This document shows, piece after piece, positions 44,071 through 56,824 of a DNA stretch of 64,000 nt. The notes under the pieces are model-generated. The model was not told the DNA's origin and did not search any database. It was given only the letters and a program-made list of their open reading frames with translations. The stretch comes from Cannabis sativa (lineage: Eukaryota; Streptophyta; Magnoliopsida; Rosales; Cannabaceae): assembly GCF_029168945.1 (NCBI RefSeq), contig NC_083606.1, forward strand, positions 12,116,041 through 12,180,040. The letters run 5' to 3'. The position numbers and the translations under genes are program-made. The number at the start of each line of letters is the position of its first letter. Position 1 is the first letter of the stretch.

Positions 44071-45559
44071 TTTTACCTTAGCTTGATACTCTTGGATTGG
44101 TGAAGATGAGATTTTGGACTGAACTTGAGGATTGAATCAACCAAGTTAATTAAAAATTATAATAATTCCAAGAACCCACGACTTGGGTCTTTTGACAGAG
44201 GAACCTAACCTTAACAACAAGTTGTTCAACTGATAAAACAAAATTAAAATTTAAGATTAATAATAACAATACCAATAAAGTAATGATTTTTAAAATTAAA
44301 TCGCACCCACGTCTTCATCATCTCTATTTTAAAAAATAATAATAATAATTAAAAAACAATAAAATTTTAAATGGCGAGGGTGGCCCATATGACTACCACC
44401 ATTATCGACTGTGACTGACAGACTGAAATTTAATTATGTCGACTGAAAATTTTTATGGGAGCTGTAGTGAAATTGGAAATTTATTCCCGAAATTACAGGT
44501 GGTTGGTTTGGTAATTTACTATGAAATTGAAAGAACACTTGAAAATTGGAAATTAATGGATGATTCGGTGGGTTACTTAATTACTTATTTTAAAGTAAAA
44601 TTTATATAATTTTCAAAAAACAAAAAGATAAAATTAATATTTTTTTTTTATAAAAATATATAGTAAGGTCGTCCATTAATGTATATATATATATTTTGAT
44701 ATCTTTATATATTTTAGGACTTATTATATGTTATCAAGTCTACCGTTAGGTATATCAATGCATAGGTACAAAGCTCGTGAATCTCTGCGATTTTAAACGA
44801 GCGAACAAGAGGAGAAAATAGAAATGGTTGCCAAATTGAATTCTCTATCGAAAGTGCCACAAATTCGGCACTATATATTTTGAGCGTGAAGGAAAAGAAT
44901 AAGAATTGAGTGGGACAATGAGTATGAGATTCTCTGGTGGCCAAAAAGATGAGCTTCAATGACGTTTTTCTTCCCAATATTTTTAAAAAAAAATAAAAGA
45001 AAGAAAAGCCACTTGAATAGGCGGGAAGATAAGGTTGATAAGGCTATGAAAACGATAGGTGGGGGGTTGTGGCCTGTGGATAAGCAGATGCCAGATGGTA
45101 AATGGCTGGCTCCATTTTTATGATTTGGGTTTTGGTCTATTGTCTTTTAACTCCAAATTTGTAGTGGTCCCGTAGGTAAAAACAAAGAAAAAGGTATCAC
45201 TTATCCATCCGGAAATTGAGGTATCAATACCCAAAACACTAGTTTCAGATTATAAATAATGGGAACTCAAAACAATAGTCCCATTCCATCCCATCTCTGG
45301 ACTGGGAATATCATAATCATAGTATAGTGGGATAATATCCACATTTTTTTTTATTTTGACAAATTTACAAATTACGTATGGACTTGGGTGTCCCACTTTT
45401 TTTTATCTAAAAGGATTGAATGAGAAGTTATTTGATGTTGGAATTAATTTTAAAAAGTTTGAGTCGCTTAAACCATTCCATAAATATCAAACTGATCAAT
45501 TTACAATTTAATTCCTCATAATAAAAAAACCACAAATCCCTATTTATACAATAAGAAAA
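44071..45559. other. Intergenic region without a recognised feature
   Basis: AT-rich; TA-rich stretch near 44675-44695. The short minus-strand ORF near 44714-44977 has no recognisable domain. Confidence 0.55.
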
Positions 45560-46591
45560 CTAAGATTTTCTTTTTTCATTGGCTGCGATTTCACCACTAA
45601 TTTTTAAAGCACTTCTTAAACAATATCTCAGGTGCAATTTCATCTTATCCTCAAGGTGAAATGTGTGAAATTGAGTCAAATAGTCTCCCTTGATTGCTAC
45701 AGCTTGTTCCGCCACTTTAAATTTCAATAATTGATGCTTCCAATCTATGTTTTCATTACCCAAAGGTTCCAACCATTTTATTCCTAAAATGATATTCGTG
45801 CCTCCCAAACTAAATGGCAGGAAGTCATCCACAATGCTAAGTGCTTGTGACTCGAGCACCACTTCTCTACACACTCCCTTATTAATTATTGATTCTCCCA
45901 ACCCTAATGTGACTCCATACTCCCTTGTTTTGATCAATAACAACTTGTTCATTTTCACTAATTCCTTGGAAAAGAAAATATGGTAGCCCCAAAGTCAATT
46001 ATAACCGTCACTTCATGACTACCAATATTCCTCTTAATCTTAATAGTTTTTGGAGTTGCATTTCATATTGTTGAATGCAATGAAACTTATATTGTCCTAG
46101 TAATTTCTGCACTATTTAAAGCCAAATTCCATGCTTTTGGAGGCCCTAGATCCTCGTATTCATGACAAGTAATAATTATGTTCAATTCCTTCTTCTCACA
46201 TCGATGTATACTGAATGCCATTTGTTATCACAACGTGATAAATTCCCTTTCAACGTTTTTCATGAACTTCAGCATTAGTGAACCTTCGATATGGGCCTAT
46301 CAGTTTGTGCACGTTGTTCGAAATTTTGGTGCCCTTCCATTCAATGGTATTGCTATTTCCCTTATAATTCCCTGAACCAGCTTAAGAACCAAATAAAGAT
46401 TGGTTCTTATTCTCGATTTTGGCCGCAAAATTCATGGCTTTTTGCAAAATTCTTGGCTCAAATAGTTGCAACTCATCTCTGATGCCTTGTTGCAATATGT
46501 TCAATAATTGGCTCAATGCCACCAAATAATATACATCTTCAAGAGGTAAAAATAAGTGCAAAAATCCTCCACGATGATCCTCCATTGGTCA
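45560..46591 (-). pseudogene. Chromovirus-like gag/aspartic protease fragment
   Basis: On the minus strand, 46585-46382 reads as a gag tail (LLNILQQGIRDELQLFEPRILQKAMNFAAKIE fits plant chromovirus gags). 45958-45560 reads as a retropepsin-like region (YGVTLGLGESI, GVCREVVLESQ, DDFLPFSLGGTNIILGIKWLEPLG, INWKHQLLKF-like). The part between is disrupted. RT and integrase, expected further toward lower coordinates, are missing. The 5' side is cut cleanly by the copia LTR at 46592. It is a dead remnant. Confidence 0.75.
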
Positions 46592-47715
46592 TGTAAAGTC
46601 CTTTTTTGGCAAGTTAGGTGACAAAATAATTTTTCCTTTTTATGGTAAGATTGCTATGCATTCATTTTCGAAATCTTACTTCTTTTATTCGGTTATTAGT
46701 TGCCATTTTCCTTGTTTGGAAAGTTGCACTTTCAGCTGAACTTTCCTTTGTTGAAAACTTCTCAAAAGAGAAGGAATTCTCTTTTGGAAAGTTGTCTTTT
46801 TTAGGGAAACTTTATTTATTGCCTTTTCCTTATTGATTTTGATTGTATCTTGATACAATCAGAATATCTAATCTGTTTTTGGCAGGAATCAAGCATTGAA
46901 AGAAGATCGGACCCGATTTTAGTAAGTTTCCGTTTCTCGTGATCCGTCGTCAGCAACCGAATCTGATGTATCAGATCGTGTTTGTTTTTGGAAAGTCTTT
47001 GTACAGCTGCTAATTTGAAATTGTGGTTGCCTCTTTGGTTTCTATGATCTATAAATAGAGCCTAGAGAGCAACCATTCGGATTACCTCTTCCAGTATTCA
47101 TTTTTTGCATTTATCTTTTGTGAGAAGAGAGTGTTTCTTTGTTTTGTGAGAGCCTAGTTGTTCACCTAGGTTCTAGTTGTTCTATTTCTGTTCTTACTCT
47201 ATCCTAGAGGTTGTGAAGAACTACTTGACTGAACAAGAGATTGGTCTTCGGGAGAAGACTTGATAAAGCCTTACTTCGGGAGGAAGTAAGCACTTGGTCT
47301 TCGGGAGAAGACTTGCTAAAGCCTTACTTCGGGAGGAAGTAAGCACTCACACTTCAAAGACGAAGGGAGTTCGGGCTTGAAGGTGTTTCAAGAAGTCAGA
47401 TTCATAAAGTGGATTACAAAGGATTGCGGCAATACTTTAGAGGGAGTCTAAACTTGTTTAAGTCAATTGTCTTTGTAATTTTGATACTTTATTAATTGAT
47501 TTCATTCTCTGGGCGTGGCCCCGTGGACTAGGAGTGTTCGTGAGAACACTGATACCACGTATAAATCTCTTGTGTCAAGTTATTTATTTTTCTGCAAATA
47601 TTTTATATTCTCGCCCGTTCGGTTCTTTGTAGCGAAATTACTTTTTCTGCGCAAACGCTTACAGTTTTTATATTTTCTTATATACAACTGACATTTGCAA
47701 AAACACGGTTTTTCA
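46592..47715 (+). repeat. 5' LTR of the copia element
   Basis: It runs from TGTAAAGTCC to GGTTTTTCA. TATAAATA at 47050-47057 marks the likely promoter. At 47241-47346 a tandem set of stem-loops occurs twice: GTCTTCGGGAGAAGAC and CTTACTTCGGGAGGAAGTAAG-type hairpins with CGGGAG loops. Confidence 0.95.
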
Positions 47716-47717
47716 AT

Positions 47718-47729
47718 TGGTATCAGAGC
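47718..47729 (+). other. Primer binding site (initiator Met-tRNA)
   Basis: TGGTATCAGAGC lies two bases after the 5' LTR, the standard copia PBS. Confidence 0.95.
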
Positions 47730-47773
47730 GGGACACTAAACTCTTAGTGTGGTCCTATAACGTTTTTGTTAGA

Positions 47774-49500
47774 ATGTCATTTTTTGCAGAAGGAAGTTCT
47801 ATTTCTAGACCACCATTGCTTAATGACTCTAACTATCCTTACTGGAAAGTTAGAATGAGAGCCTTCATCAAATCTCAAGATGAGAAGGCGTGGAGAATGG
47901 TTCTATCAGGTTGGTCTCCTCCAGTTGAGACAGATTCTTCAGGTAATACTATTATAAAATCCGAATCGGAATGGTCTATTGAAGATGATAAACTATCGCC
48001 TACAATAGCAAAGCCTTGCATGCTATCTTTAATGGTGTAGGTGAGGGTTACATTAAACTTATATCATCTTGTGTTTCTGCTAAGGAAGCTTGGGAGATTC
48101 TTCAAACTCAGTTTGAAGGAACTTCTGATGTGAAAAGATCTAGATTTATCATGCTTCAAATTAAATTTGATGAGCTTAGAATGTCTGATAATGAAACTTT
48201 AACTGAATTCTATGAAAAATTATCTGACATTACTAATGAATATTTTGCTCTTGGAGAAAAGCTTGATGATTCTGTTCTTGTGAGAAAAATTGTTAGAGTC
48301 CTTCCAGAAAGGTTTGATACTAAACTTTTGGCAATGGAGGAAGCTAAAGATTTTAGCACTATGAAAGTGGAAGAATTGATGGGTTCCTTACGTACTTTTG
48401 AATTAAATCAACAGATTAAACAAAAGGACAAACCCAAATCCATTGCTGATAAAGGTAAAAGTATTGCTTTGAAAGTTGCTGATAATGAAAATTCTGATAG
48501 TGAATGTGATGATGAGATTGCTTTATTAACTAAGAATTTTCAGAAATATATGAAAAAGATGGGAAATAAAAAGAATATTTCGAAAGGTAATACTTTCATT
48601 AAACCATCTGTCTCTAACAAAAAGGGAATTCAGTGCAGGGAATGTGAAGGTTTTGGGCATATTCAATCTGAGTGTGCAAACACTTTGAAAAAGAATAAGA
48701 AAAGTTTCAATGTCACTTGGAGTGATGATGAAACCGAAAGTGATGAAGATATTACTGAAAATGTTGCCCTAACCTCTGTTATGACTAATGTGTTGTATGA
48801 TTCACAGGTGAAAGATAGATTGGTATGTCTGAATAATACCACCAAACAAGAGGAATCAGATTCTGATGAGTCTGAAATTTGTGAAGAATCTCTTGCTGAA
48901 TCATACAAAGTCATGTATGAAAAATGGATTCAGGTTGCTTCTGAAAATAGAGAGTTGAATAAATTGAATAAAAAATTGTCTCATCAGATTGAAATGTGTG
49001 AGTTGAAAATAAAAGAATATGAGACAAGTGTTTGTGATAAAGATGAAAAAATCTCTCTATTGAAGAAGGAACTTGAAAACTTTAAGAAAAATGTTCAAAT
49101 GCTTAATCCTGGATCTTCTATTTTTGAAAAAGCTCAGAATGCAGGTCAGAGAGGTTTTGCAGGCCTTGGTTCTAATGGAATGAAAAGTTCTGGAGTCACG
49201 AAGTTTGTAAAATCTAGTGTTCCAACGAATCACCGTGAGGCTACAAACTCTGCCATAACAGTTTCACGGCTGTGGCAACAAGAACGACTTCGATGCTGCA
49301 AAATCTCCAGGATTTTCGAAAAGGGTAAGATCTCAGGTAAAAAGATTTGTTCCCATTTGTCATTTTTGTGGTAGAAAAGGACATATCAGACCTAAATGTT
49401 TCACATTGAACAACCTGTTTAAAACAAATTATTTTGATAATTTGAAAAAATCTCAAAAGAAACATAAAGGTTTGAAACAAATATGGGTGAAAAAGAAGTG
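47774..49500 (+). pseudogene. Copia gag with UBN2-type domain and two zinc knuckles
   Basis: The start MSFFAEGSSISRPPLLNDSN is followed by YPYWKVRMRAFI, typical of copia gag. The UBN2-type region continues after a frameshift near 48030 (EAWEILQTQFEGTSDVKRSR, FYEKLSDITNEYFALGEKL). Knuckle 1 is CRECEGFGHIQSEC (about 48630). An acidic region and a coiled coil (ELNKLNKKLSHQIEMCELKI) follow. A second frameshift near 49240 precedes knuckle 2, CHFCGRKGHIRPKC (49358-49399). Gag would form the virus-like particle and package the RNA, but the frame breaks rule out a full product. Confidence 0.9.
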
Positions 49501-52500
49501 TCTAGTGGTTTTTCCGATAAAGCTATTGCATCTCAAATGTGGTATTTTGACGAGTGGTTGCTCTAGACATATGACGGGTGACAAGGATTTTTTGACTAAC
49601 ATTCGGCCTATGCAATGTGGAGAAGTCACTTTTGGTAATGGCTTATCGGGAAAAGTTGTTGGTATGGGAACTCTAAATTTTGAAGGGTTACCTGGGCGAA
49701 AAATGTGATGTTAGTTGAAGGACTGAGGGCTAATTTACTTAGCATCAGTCAAATCTGTGATCAAGGGTTTACTGTTTCTTTTGATAGTGATCATTGTTAT
49801 GTTATAAATGATGACAATGAATGTATCTTGCAAGGATTTCGATCCAATGATAACTGTTACACTCTAACCCCTGTGTTCACTTGTCACCCAGCTATCAACA
49901 ACACCACAGATCTGTGGCATGCCAAGCTTGGGCATATTAATTTTAAAAACCTGAAAAAACTGTCAAATGCAGGTATTGTTCGAGGTCTTCCCAAGCTTGG
50001 TAAGGAAAGTGAAGGTAAGTGTGAACCGTGTCCACTTGGGAAGCAATTAAAAATCACTCACAAGCCTGTGTCTGATATCAATACCTCAAAGGTATTGGAA
50101 TTGCTTCACATGGATCTTATGGGTCCAATCCAAGTTGAAAGTTTGAATGGTAAACGATATATCTTTGTGTGTGTTGATGATTTCTCTCGTTTTACTTGGG
50201 TAGATTTCTTAAGAGAAAAATCTGACACTTTTAATGCCTTTAAAACTCTTTGTCTGAGATTAAGAGTTGAGAAAGGTTGTAATATTGGGAAAATTGTTCG
50301 AATTCGAAGTGATCATGGTAAGGAGTTTGAAAATTCTGTGTATGATGATTTTTGCAAGTCTACAGGTATAACTCATGAATTTTCAGCTCCCAAAACTCCT
50401 CAACAAAATGGAGTTGTTGAGAGGAAGAATCTAACTTTGCAGGAAATGGCAAGAGTGATGTTAAATAGCAAGAAGTTGACAAAGCGATTATGGGCTGAAG
50501 CTATTAACACAGCTTGCTACATAATAAACAGAGTGTTTATTCGTCCAGTACCTCAAAAACATCTTATGAAATGCGGAAAGGTAAGCGCCCCAATGTAAGT
50601 CATTTTCATGTTTTTGGATGTGTGTGTTATGTCTATAGAGATCGTGAGCATATTGGTAAATTTGATGCTAAAAGTGATGTTGGTGTATTTATTGGATATT
50701 CCTTAAACAGTAGAGCTTATCGTGTTTATAACATGATGACTCAAACTGTTTTGGAATCAGCTAATGTGGTTGTTGATGATTTTAGAGATTTTTCAGAATT
50801 TTCCACAGAAGCCAAGATAGATAGTCTCATGGATACTCCTCCAAAAGCTGTAACAACGGATCCCGATGCGGCAGAACCCATTGCCGATGCTACAAATGAC
50901 GAATCCGTCGTCGCAACCGAAACCGGAGAACCGTAACCGTCTATCTTGACTCATCCAAACATCATCACGTACTCTATCCGTAAAGAACCAAGCACCGCAG
51001 TCAAACCGAATCATCCAAAAGATCTCATCCTTGGAAATCCCGAAGAAAGCATGGTAACTCGCAAGGTATATTAATTTAATCAGCTTTCTTTGCTTTGTTT
51101 CTCAATATGAACCGAAAAATGTGAAGGAAGCCATGACCTTTGAGGAATGGCTCAATGCAATGCAAGAGGAACTCAACCAATTTGTTCGCAACAAGGTATG
51201 GATTTTGGTCCGAAGACCAAAAGGTATAAATGTTATTGGAACAAAGTGGTTGTTTAAAAATAAAAGTGATGAGTTCGGTACAATTGTAAGAAACAAGGCT
51301 CGTTTGGTGGCACAAGGGTACACTCGTGTAGAAGGTATTGATTTTGATGAAACTTTTGCTCCGTTGCAAGATTAGAATCAATACGTTTACTTTTATGTAT
51401 TGCTTGTATTCTCAATATTAAATTGTTTCAAATGGATGTGAAATCTGCCTTCCTAAATGGTATTTTGAATGAGGAAGTTTATGTTGAGCAACCAAAAGGA
51501 TTCGAAGATCCTCAATTTCCAGACCATGTATACAAACTTGAAAAAGCTTTGTATGGTCTGAAACAAGCTCCTCGAGCTTGGTATGAAAGGTTGACTCAAT
51601 TTTTACTTTCTCATGGCTATCACAGAGGTAGTGTGGATAAAACTCTTTTCATCAAACATATAAAATCTGATTTTATCATTGCTCAAATTTATGTTGATGA
51701 TATAGTTTTTGGTTCTACATCTAACCATGGAGTGCAGGTATTTGTTGATCAAATGAAAAGTGAATTTGAAATGAGCATGGTTGGTGAGCTTAATTTCTTT
51801 CTGGGTCTTCAAGTGAGACAAATGGAAGGAGGTACATTTGTATCTCACAGCAAGTATGCTAAGAACCTTGTCAAGAAATTTGGCCTTGAATCGGCTAAAG
51901 GTAAGTACTCCTATGAGCACCACTCTGAAATTAACAAAAGATGAGAATGGAGTAAAGGTAGACACTACACTCTATCGTAGCATGATTGGAAGTCTCTTGT
52001 ATTTAACTGCTAGTCGTCCTGATATATGTTACAGTGTGGGAGTGTGTGCTAGATATCAAAGTAATCCTATGGAATCTCATGTATCAGCTGTAAAAAGGAT
52101 TATTAGATATGTTAATAGCACTCCTGATTATGGAATTTGGTACTTGAAAGATACCAATTCAAATCTTGCTTGTTTTAGTGATGCAGATTGGGCAGGAAAT
52201 GCTGATGATCGAAAGAGCACAAGTGGAGGGTGCTTCTTTCTTGGGAATAATCTAGTATCTTGGCATAGGAAGAAACAGAATTCCATCTCCTTATCCACTG
52301 CCGAAGCTGAGTACATAGCTGCTGGCAGTTGTTGCACTCAACTATTGTGGTTGAAACAAATGTTGATTGATTATGGGTTTAATTTGGGTGTTTTGACTAT
52401 CTTTTGTGACAATACTAGTGCCATAAATATTTCCAAAAATCCTGTTCAACACTCTAGAACAAAGCACATTGATATAAGACACCACTTTATTAGGGAACTT

Positions 52501-52629
52501 GTTGAAAATAAATCATTGCAATTAGAATATGTTGATACTGAAAAACAATTAGCTGATATTTTCACAAAGGCCCTAGATGCAAGTCGCTTTGACTCCCTCA
52601 GAAAGTCTTTGGGAGTTTGCATTGTTTAA
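49501..52629 (+). pseudogene. Copia pol: protease, integrase, reverse transcriptase, RNase H
   Basis: The protease active-site stretch near 49550 is frameshifted (SGCSRHMTGD is readable only after the shift). The GAG-pre-integrase HAKLGHINFKNL is followed by the integrase core: HMDLMGPIQ and CVDDFSRFTWVDF, RSDHGKEFEN, and PQQNGVVERKN (D, D, E present; 49705-50598). There is a shift near 50545, then FHVFGCVCYV. RT begins with KWLFKNKSDEFGTI (51121-51375) and, after a stop/shift, continues MDVKSAFLNGIL and the catalytic YVDDIVFG (51423-51944). A further shift near 51890 leads to RNase H (SDADWAGNADDRKSTSG, STAEAEYIA, DNTSAI, RTKHIDIRHHFIRE), ending at 52629. At least six lesions are visible, so it cannot be functional. 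Confidence 0.93.
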
Positions 52630-53803
52630 TTTTATCCGTTCATCATTCGTGTACAATAGTGTTGTGTGATTCTTCTCTAGCTCTTAATCTTCTATCATTG
52701 TTTTTGACAAATCATGTTTATGCTTTTGGAATATAATTAGTTAGGATGTCTGATCATACTTTGTGATGTTGTGTTAAAAGATTCATGTTACTCTTTATTT
52801 GTGTCTGGGATTAAATAATGTTCTTATACAGAGTTGAGCAATTTTTGTTTCATGCTTGTCAGGCCCCTTGCTGGAATAGAGCTACCCATACTGAAGTGTG
52901 AAAGCCATCTGATGAGTAAGCTGGAACATTGTAATTAGCAACTATGATGAGGATGCACTACCATAGAAAAGGGCTACCTTCAGTATGGTGTGAAAGCATC
53001 CAGTTGCGGGATCAATATGAAAAAGGCGAAAATGAAAAATCTTGCCAAGGACAATGATCCTATTTACACTGCACACACTTATGCCTGACAAGTGTGTTCA
53101 AATCTGTAAGTCTCCTCTATTAAAATTAAATTGATAAATCCTGGTTCACAACTTTCAGTAACATGCATATCTTTTTCATCAACATCAATTAAGTATGATT
53201 ATTCCATGAGATACTAATTAGTTATTTTCCTTAAAAGCATAACATGTATTTTATTTTGTCAATTGTCAATGATATTTGATTTACTTGCTTAATTCGAATC
53301 ACATATAGTTATTGTACACTTTGTCTTTATTTTCGGTTTTTACTTTAAAAAAAAAATAATAAAAAAAAATAATAATAATAAAATGAGGGAGGCGTGTGAC
53401 TTGCTTCATGGGTTAAGGAAAATCTTGTGCATAAATGGTAAGTATCAACATTCATTCTTTCTTTGATTTATTATGATATTTTTCCAAGTAAAGATTAATC
53501 TTTATATGGTAATGTGTCTTTATTCTTGACAGATTGATTTATTTTTGGAAAAATTTGTTGGCATTTCTAGTTTCCTTTTATTTTTGTTAAAAAAAAGGGG
53601 AAAGGAGTTGAGAAGTGGGCGGTTTCCTTTTTTGGTTCATGGGCCGGCGGTTACCATTTGAATTTTCAAAATTGGTTTCCTCTTTCTTGTTTTGATTCCA
53701 AGGTTATATAAACCAAATTTTGTCACTTATTTCACCACCTACCCGAACCCTCTTTCTTGTTTCTCTGTCGTACACTATTCATCTTCTCTTTCGGCTTTCA
53801 AAA
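52630..53803 (+). other. Noncoding region between pol and the extra gene
   Basis: No long ORF. 'tgcttgtcaggcccc' (52855) and 'atgcctgacaagtgtg' (53080) are partly complementary, and two similar blocks, 'ctgaagtgtgaaagccatc' and 'cagtatggtgtgaaagcatcc', occur at 52890 and 52982. Leader and splice signals for the downstream gene may lie here. Confidence 0.5.
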
Positions 53804-55360
53804 TGGTGAGAACCAAGAATCTAGGGCACTCTAAAAAATTAGAAGAAACCGTTCCAACTCCTTCTAGTGCTCCCCCGCCGCCTCGGTTCCTCCTCCCGCC
53901 GTTGCAAAGCTCCGGAGATTCATCGCTTCCCCAGCGTGAATCTCAAGCCGTGAAGCCAAAACGTCCACCCAAGCAAGTAGCTCGCAAATCGGTAAGGCCC
54001 TATCGCACCTGGACTTCCTCTTCTGAATCCTCGAAGGAATCTCCTCCTCTATTGGCTGTTCCTCCTCCTGCTGCATCAATGGCTGGCACCACTCCAACAG
54101 GCCCTTCCACTCGAACTCGAGCCCAGCAAGCCTCGGCTGAGAAAGAACTTCAAGCCTCTCAATCTCGAGAGAAGACTGCTCCTCCAGCCAAGAAGAAACT
54201 CAAGACTAATCCTCCCTCGGCTTCCTCGAGTTCCAGTTCAGAAGAAGAGGATCCAATGGAAGTCTCTTCGTACAAATCGCATCTCGCATACCGAGAAGGA
54301 CAAGAAGATACGAACTCGAGCCGAGCCTTCTCGTTCAAAACTCGCTTCGCAAAGAAAGGCCTCCGCCGTCGCCAAAGGCAAGCAGCCCATGGAAGATCCT
54401 CCATATGGTAATATCCCTTCCTCTATCTCTGGCTGTCCAACTTTTTACTATCGAGACAATGAGCGTGACTGGAATCTTTATGCAACTCGTAAGTTTGAAA
54501 GTGAGAGGAATTATGATTTGCATGCCCATCGTGTTTATGGTATTGTAAAGTTCATTCAATTTCATCAATGGGAACACACTCTTACTGGTTTTATTGGATT
54601 CATTGCTAACATTATTAAAGAGTTTTATGCTAATCTTACTGATGATTTCCTTGATGAGAACTCTAGACTGTATAGGAGAGTTTATGTTAGGGGTCACTGG
54701 TTCTCTTTTTCTGAAAAGGACATTGCTCAGGCTCTGCAATTGCCTGAGAATGTATCTAATGTTGTGATGTCCATGGACCGTGACTTGATGCACTCTGAAC
54801 TCACTGGTGCTCGTTCAGAATTGAAACCAGGGGAGAGTCTTCGAATTACTCACCTCTCTTTTGCTCATGCTTCCCTTATGCGGTTTGCACTAAGCAATTG
54901 GGTTCCAAATTCGAACAAGACCGTGGTGTCTCAAGAAGTGGCTACACTCCTATACCGCATCACCTCTGGAACTTCCATTGATCTAGCCTCTCATATTCTC
55001 AACCAGATTGTCTCCTTTCGAAGAGGTAAAAAGCCAACCTTCAAACTTGTATTTCCAAATCTAATCTATAAGGTTTTATCCTCTCAGAAGAATGTGGCCC
55101 AAGCACATGAAACACTTGAGCCTCCCATCACTGGCCCTACATTCCAACCTTCTGAATATTTTGATGGTGTGTTCCAAAAACGGCCAAAGGCTGGTGCTGG
55201 TGCTGCTTCTGCTGGTGCAAGTTCAGGCTCTGCTGCTGCAGAACTCCTGGAAGTCAAGTCTGAACTTCAGAATGTGTACACTCGTCTTGAAGCAATGGCT
55301 GATGTCCAGCATGACTTGTCCAGGCAACTGTCCACTTTGATTAAACTCTACAAAAATTAA
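53804..55360 (+). pseudogene. Extra (env-position) gene of the Sirevirus-like element; 'putative plant transposon protein' domain
   Basis: ATG 53804 (MVRTKNLGHSKKLEE) opens a basic, Pro/Ser-rich, probably disordered N-terminus with KPKRPPKQVARKSVR and AKKKLKT. A frameshift near 54280 separates it from a frame continuing to 55360. The second part contains a region resembling the plant transposon protein domain (PF20167 type): RKFESERNYDLHAHRVYG, FIANIIKEFYANLTDD, YVRGHWFSFSEKDIAQALQL, SHILNQIV. A C-terminal helix (ELLEVKSELQNVYTRLEAM) could form a coiled coil. I see no transmembrane segment or signal peptide, so an envelope role is not supported. Its position after pol fits the third gene of Sireviruses. 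Confidence 0.75.
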
Positions 55361-55442
55361 AGTGTTATAGTTTGTTTCTTTTTAATTAAATTTTGGTCTA
55401 TTTTTTGTTCTTTGTTTACTTTGGCACTCCGATAAACAAAAA

Positions 55443-55692
55443 GGGGGAGAGATATTTATTTTTTGGTTTTTGTTGCCCAACTCTGGACCCTCTTTTTCAG
55501 GGGGAGTTGTGGTGTGTTAGTACTTGTGAACTTAATGTTTCTTAATATTTAAAGTTAGCATGTTCTTTGTTTTTATTGTGATATTCGATTGTGTTACTCA
55601 GGGGGAGTAGTATCTTTTGCTCTTGCTAACTTTGCATTGCAGGTACTTTATGGAAAAAATTATTTTGTTCATCTAAAGTGCCAAAGGGGGAG
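55443..55692 (+). repeat. Four GGGGGAG polypurine-like motifs
   Basis: Copies lie at 55443, 55500, 55601 and 55686. The last, AAAGGGGGAGAT, abuts the 3' LTR and is the likely plus-strand primer (PPT). Confidence 0.9.
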
Positions 55693-55694
55693 AT

Positions 55695-56824
55695 TGTAAA
55701 GTCCTTTTTTGGCAAGTTAGGTGACAAAATAATTTTTCCTTTTTATGGTAAGATTGCTATGCATTCATTTTCGAAATCTTACTTCTTTTATTCGGTTATT
55801 AGTTGCCATTTTCCTTGTTTGGAAAGTTGCACTTTCAGCTGAACTTTCCTTTGTTGAAAACTTCTCAAAAGAGAAGGAATTCTCTTTTGGAAAGTTGTCT
55901 TTTTTAGGGAAACTTTATTTATTGCCTTTTCCTTATTGATTTCGATTGTATCTTGATACAATCAGAATATCTAATCTGTTTTTGGCAGGAATCAAGCATT
56001 GAAAGAAGATCGGACCCGATTTTAGTAAGTTTCCCGTTTCTGGGCAGATCTGCTTCGTCAGCAACCGAATCTGATGTATCAGATTGTGTTTGTTTTTGGA
56101 AAGTCTTTGTACAGCTGCTAATTCGAAAGTGTGGTTGCCTCTTTGGTTTCTATGATCTATAAATAGAGCCTAGAGAGCAACCATTCGGATTACCTCTTCC
56201 AGTATTCATTTTTTGCATTTATCTTTTGTGAGAAGAGAGTGTTTCTTTGTTTTGTGAGAGCCTAGTTGTTCACCTAGGTTCTAGTTGTTCTATTTCTATT
56301 CTTACTCTATCCTAGAGGTTGTGAAGAACTACTTGACTGAACAAGAGATTGGTCTTCGGGAGAAGACTTGATAAAGCCTTACTTCGGGAGGAAGTAAGCA
56401 CTTGGTCTTCGGGAGAAGACTTGCTAAAGCCTTACTTCGGGAGGAAGTAAGCACTCACACTTCAAAGACGAAGGGAGTTCGGGCTTGAAGGTGTTTCAAG
56501 AAGTCAGATTCATAAAGTGGATTACAAAGGATTGCGGCAATACTTTAGAGGGAGTCTAAACTTGTTTAAGTCAATTGTCTTTGTAATTTTGATACTTTAT
56601 TAATTGATTTCATTCTCTGGGCGTGGCCCCGTGGACTAGGAGTGTTCGTGAGAACACTGATACCACGTATAAATCTCTTGTGTCAAGTTATTTATTTTTC
56701 TGCAAATATTTTATATTCTCGCCCGTTCGTTTTGCCGTAGTGAATTACTTTTCGCCGTCGCAAACGCTTACAGTTTTTATATTTTCTTATATACAACTGA
56801 CATTTGCAAAAACACGGTTTTTCA
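55695..56824 (+). repeat. 3' LTR of the copia element
   Basis: Near-identical to 46592-47715, with small differences around 56030-56060, 56120-56130 and 56725-56760. TATAAATA is at 56158 and the duplicated CGGGAG-loop hairpins are at 56349-56456. Confidence 0.95.

Larger units (their letters stand above)
46592..56824 (+). mobile_element. Sirevirus-like Ty1-copia retrotransposon with two LTRs
   Basis: LTRs of 1124 and 1130 bp (TG..CA) enclose a PBS for initiator Met-tRNA, gag with two CCHC knuckles, pol in copia order (PR-IN-RT-RNH), an additional gene after pol, and repeated GGGGGAG motifs before the 3' LTR. A second gene after pol, double knuckles, LTR palindromes and multiple polypurine motifs are traits I associate with Sireviruses (SIRE/Maximus lineage). 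Flanking 5-mers are GGTCA and GGTCC. The LTRs differ by scattered changes and several small indels, so the insertion is not recent. gag-pol has many frameshifts, so the element is inactive. Confidence 0.93.

Noticed and set aside
46642..46836. Identical ORFs of 64 codons at 46642 and 55745
   Set aside because: Both lie in the copia LTRs and are duplicated only because the LTRs are.
47241..47346. CRISPR-like pattern of repeated palindromes
   Set aside because: Plant nuclear context; the repeats are tandem hairpins in both LTRs of a copia element with no unique spacers.
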